From positions 1-53,424 of the forward strand of contig NZ_NIBG01000028.1 of the NCBI RefSeq assembly GCF_002270055.1: 53,424 nucleotides of DNA. The letters run 5' to 3'. Numbering within the stretch: the first letter of the stretch is position 1; the number at the start of each line of letters is the position of its first letter. The DNA comes from Anaeromicrobium sediminis. GTDB taxonomy: Bacteria > Bacillota > Clostridia > Peptostreptococcales > Thermotaleaceae. Made by a program: the position numbers and the translations under genes. Of this stretch, positions 52,037-53,424 are shown in pieces. Under the pieces are notes generated by a model. That model was not told where the DNA came from. It did no database searches and was given only the letters and a program-made list of their open reading frames with translations.

Positions 52037-53424
52037 ATGAAAAGTTTAAAATACAAAATCACCATACCTGTAGTAATATTTGCTATAATAGGAATTTTTG
52101 TATTATCAGGAACTGCATTTTTTCAGGCAAAAAAAATAATTATTAATGATGTAGAACAGATTGCGGAAAATAAAGTGCAGAAGCTTGTAATACTTGCAGA
52201 TGATAAAATACATGAATGGAAGGATATAATTGAACTACTGTCTTCCATAGAGGCAGTGAAAAATATAGATTATGAAGGGACTAAAAAATTTGTTTCTGAT
52301 AACGGTCATGTACTTAAAGACTTTGAAGCTATCATTATGTCTGATAAAGATGGAAAGTATTTAAGTAGCAATGGAAAAGGTGGAAATATTGCTGGGAGGG
52401 ACTATTTCCCTAAGGTTATGGCTGGTCAGGTAGTCGTATCAGAGCCAGTAATATCAAAATCCACAGGAAATCCTATTGTGGTAGTTGCAGCTCCTATTAA
52501 AGATGATAGTAGAAACGTTGTAGGTTTAATTGGAGGAACAGTAAATTTATCTCTTATAACAGACTTAGTGAATGCTGAAAAATTAGGAGAGACGGGATAT
52601 GCTTATATGATTAACCAAGAAGGTTTGGTTATGGCTCATCCAAAAGAAGAAATGATACTTAAATATAATGCTTTACAAACAGGAAGTGCGTCTCAAATAG
52701 ACCTTACTAAAAAGATGGTAAAAGGGGAAGCTAGCGTATACAATTATGAATTTGGAGGTGCTAAAAAATTTGCAGCTTATGCGCCTTTACATACTACTGG
52801 ATGGGCCATCGCAATGACTGCAAATTATAGTGAAGTAACAAATAGTGTATCAAAATTTAGAAACATTATACTTATGATTGGATTGGCTATGATAGGTGTA
52901 ATCGGCATGCTAATATATTTTTTAATCAATAAATCTATGAAGCCTATTATACAAATGGCTGAGGTTACAAAAGATGTAGCTTCAGGGAATTTACAAGTGA
53001 AAGTGGATGTAAAGAGCAACGATGAAATAGGTATTCTTGCAGATAATTTTAATAATATGATTGAAAATATGCGAGGCGTATTAGGCGAAATGAATGAAAT
53101 GGGAATGACGGTAGCTTCAACATCACAGCAAATGATGGCTTCAACAGAGGAGGCTGGCAAAGTTTCAGAACAAGTAGCAAATACCATATCAGAACTAGCA
53201 AAGGGTGCTACGGAACAGGCATCTTCTACTCAAAGAGGTAGTCATATGGTAAATCAATTAATAACTGGAATTACTGAAATAGCCGAATCAACCAATGGGG
53301 CAGAAAAGGTTACTGTTATGGCAAAGGAAACGGTTGATGCAGGAATACAAATTGTAGAATATCAAAAGAATAAAATGTTAGAAAACAAGCAGGCAACTAT
53401 AAATGTTGGAAATGAAATATTTGC
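52037..53424 (+). CDS. Methyl-accepting chemotaxis protein, tandem paralogue (3' end outside window)
   Basis: The frame opens at ATG 52037 (GGGGGAAGG upstream) and is still open at the window end, after 462 codons. It follows the first chemoreceptor residue by residue: TM1, dCache (YAYMINQEGLVMAHP), TM2, HAMP, then the start of the signalling coiled coil. Differences concentrate in the ligand domain (for example KYNALQTGSASQIDLTKK replaces the corresponding stretch), while HAMP and cytoplasmic parts are nearly identical. This suggests diverged ligand specificity with shared output. Confidence 0.93.
   Translation, partial: MKSLKYKITIPVVIFAIIGIFVLSGTAFFQAKKIIINDVEQIAENKVQKLVILADDKIHEWKDIIELLSSIEAVKNIDYEGTKKFVSDNGHVLKDFEAIIMSDKDGKYLSSNGKGGNIAGRDYFPKVMAGQVVVSEPVISKSTGNPIVVVAAPIKDDSRNVVGLIGGTVNLSLITDLVNAEKLGETGYAYMINQEGLVMAHPKEEMILKYNALQTGSASQIDLTKKMVKGEASVYNYEFGGAKKFAAYAPLHTTGWAIAMTANYSEVTNSVSKFRNIILMIGLAMIGVIGMLIYFLINKSMKPIIQMAEVTKDVASGNLQVKVDVKSNDEIGILADNFNNMIENMRGVLGEMNEMGMTVASTSQQMMASTEEAGKVSEQVANTISELAKGATEQASSTQRGSHMVNQLITGITEIAESTNGAEKVTVMAKETVDAGIQIVEYQKNKMLENKQATINVGNEIF

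Overview
The window comes from a low-GC, Gram-positive anaerobe, most likely a member of the Clostridia. The evidence is strongly A+T-rich DNA, strong AGGAGG-type ribosome binding sites with some TTG and GTG starts, a T-box leader on serS, a clostridial HutP-family protein, an UPF0182 protein, SLH-type surface anchoring and a sigma-54 regulon. The 3' end of a 5S rRNA gene at base 1, with serS and a YaaO-like decarboxylase nearby, resembles the arrangement close to the replication origin in many Firmicutes.

Layout. (1) 1-18930 is mostly conserved chromosome: GntR/FCD regulator, PLP decarboxylase, UPF0182 membrane protein, M50 peptidase, chagasin-like inhibitor, three small unknown genes, T-box plus serS, an HD-GYP/TlpA-like/EamA/HutP run, a leader-controlled TrpXYZ-type ABC transporter, an AEC permease, an intergenic region with five DnaA-box-like sequences, and a D-Ala-D-Ala carboxypeptidase. 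(2) 18961-19037 is a tRNA-Arg(CCT) gene whose 3' 46 bp, from the anticodon loop to CCA, recurs at 24248 (46/46) and 40158 (44/46), with a decayed relic near 28391. The copies are flanked at fixed distances by conserved GC-rich arm motifs, so 19-40 kb reads as a tandem array of tRNA-integrated islands with no integrase gene in view. (3) Island A (19.0-24.3 kb) carries an HxlR-controlled redox cassette, a RAYT/Y1 transposase element nested in another, and an XRE/membrane-protein pair. Island B (24.3-40.2 kb) carries a two-component system with a beta-propeller-like protein, a giant subtilase, an SLH surface protein, and a metal ABC transporter with a perfect Fur-type box. (4) After 40.2 kb comes a sigma-54 module (tandem palindromic enhancers, -24/-12 promoter, YfcC-type transporter, opine dehydrogenase family enzyme, activator), then a broken LysM/VanY-like gene, small genes, a charged secreted protein, a DedA protein, and two tandemly duplicated chemoreceptors, the second cut by the window end.

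Functional links. The sigma-54 activator probably drives the transporter plus dehydrogenase pair. HxlR probably controls the divergent redox operon. Fur or a relative probably controls metal uptake and the unknown gene upstream of it. Right-end fragments of the RAYT element lie behind three other genes, where their hairpins can serve as terminators. The strongest candidate for something under-described is the integrase-less att array with its conserved arm geometry.
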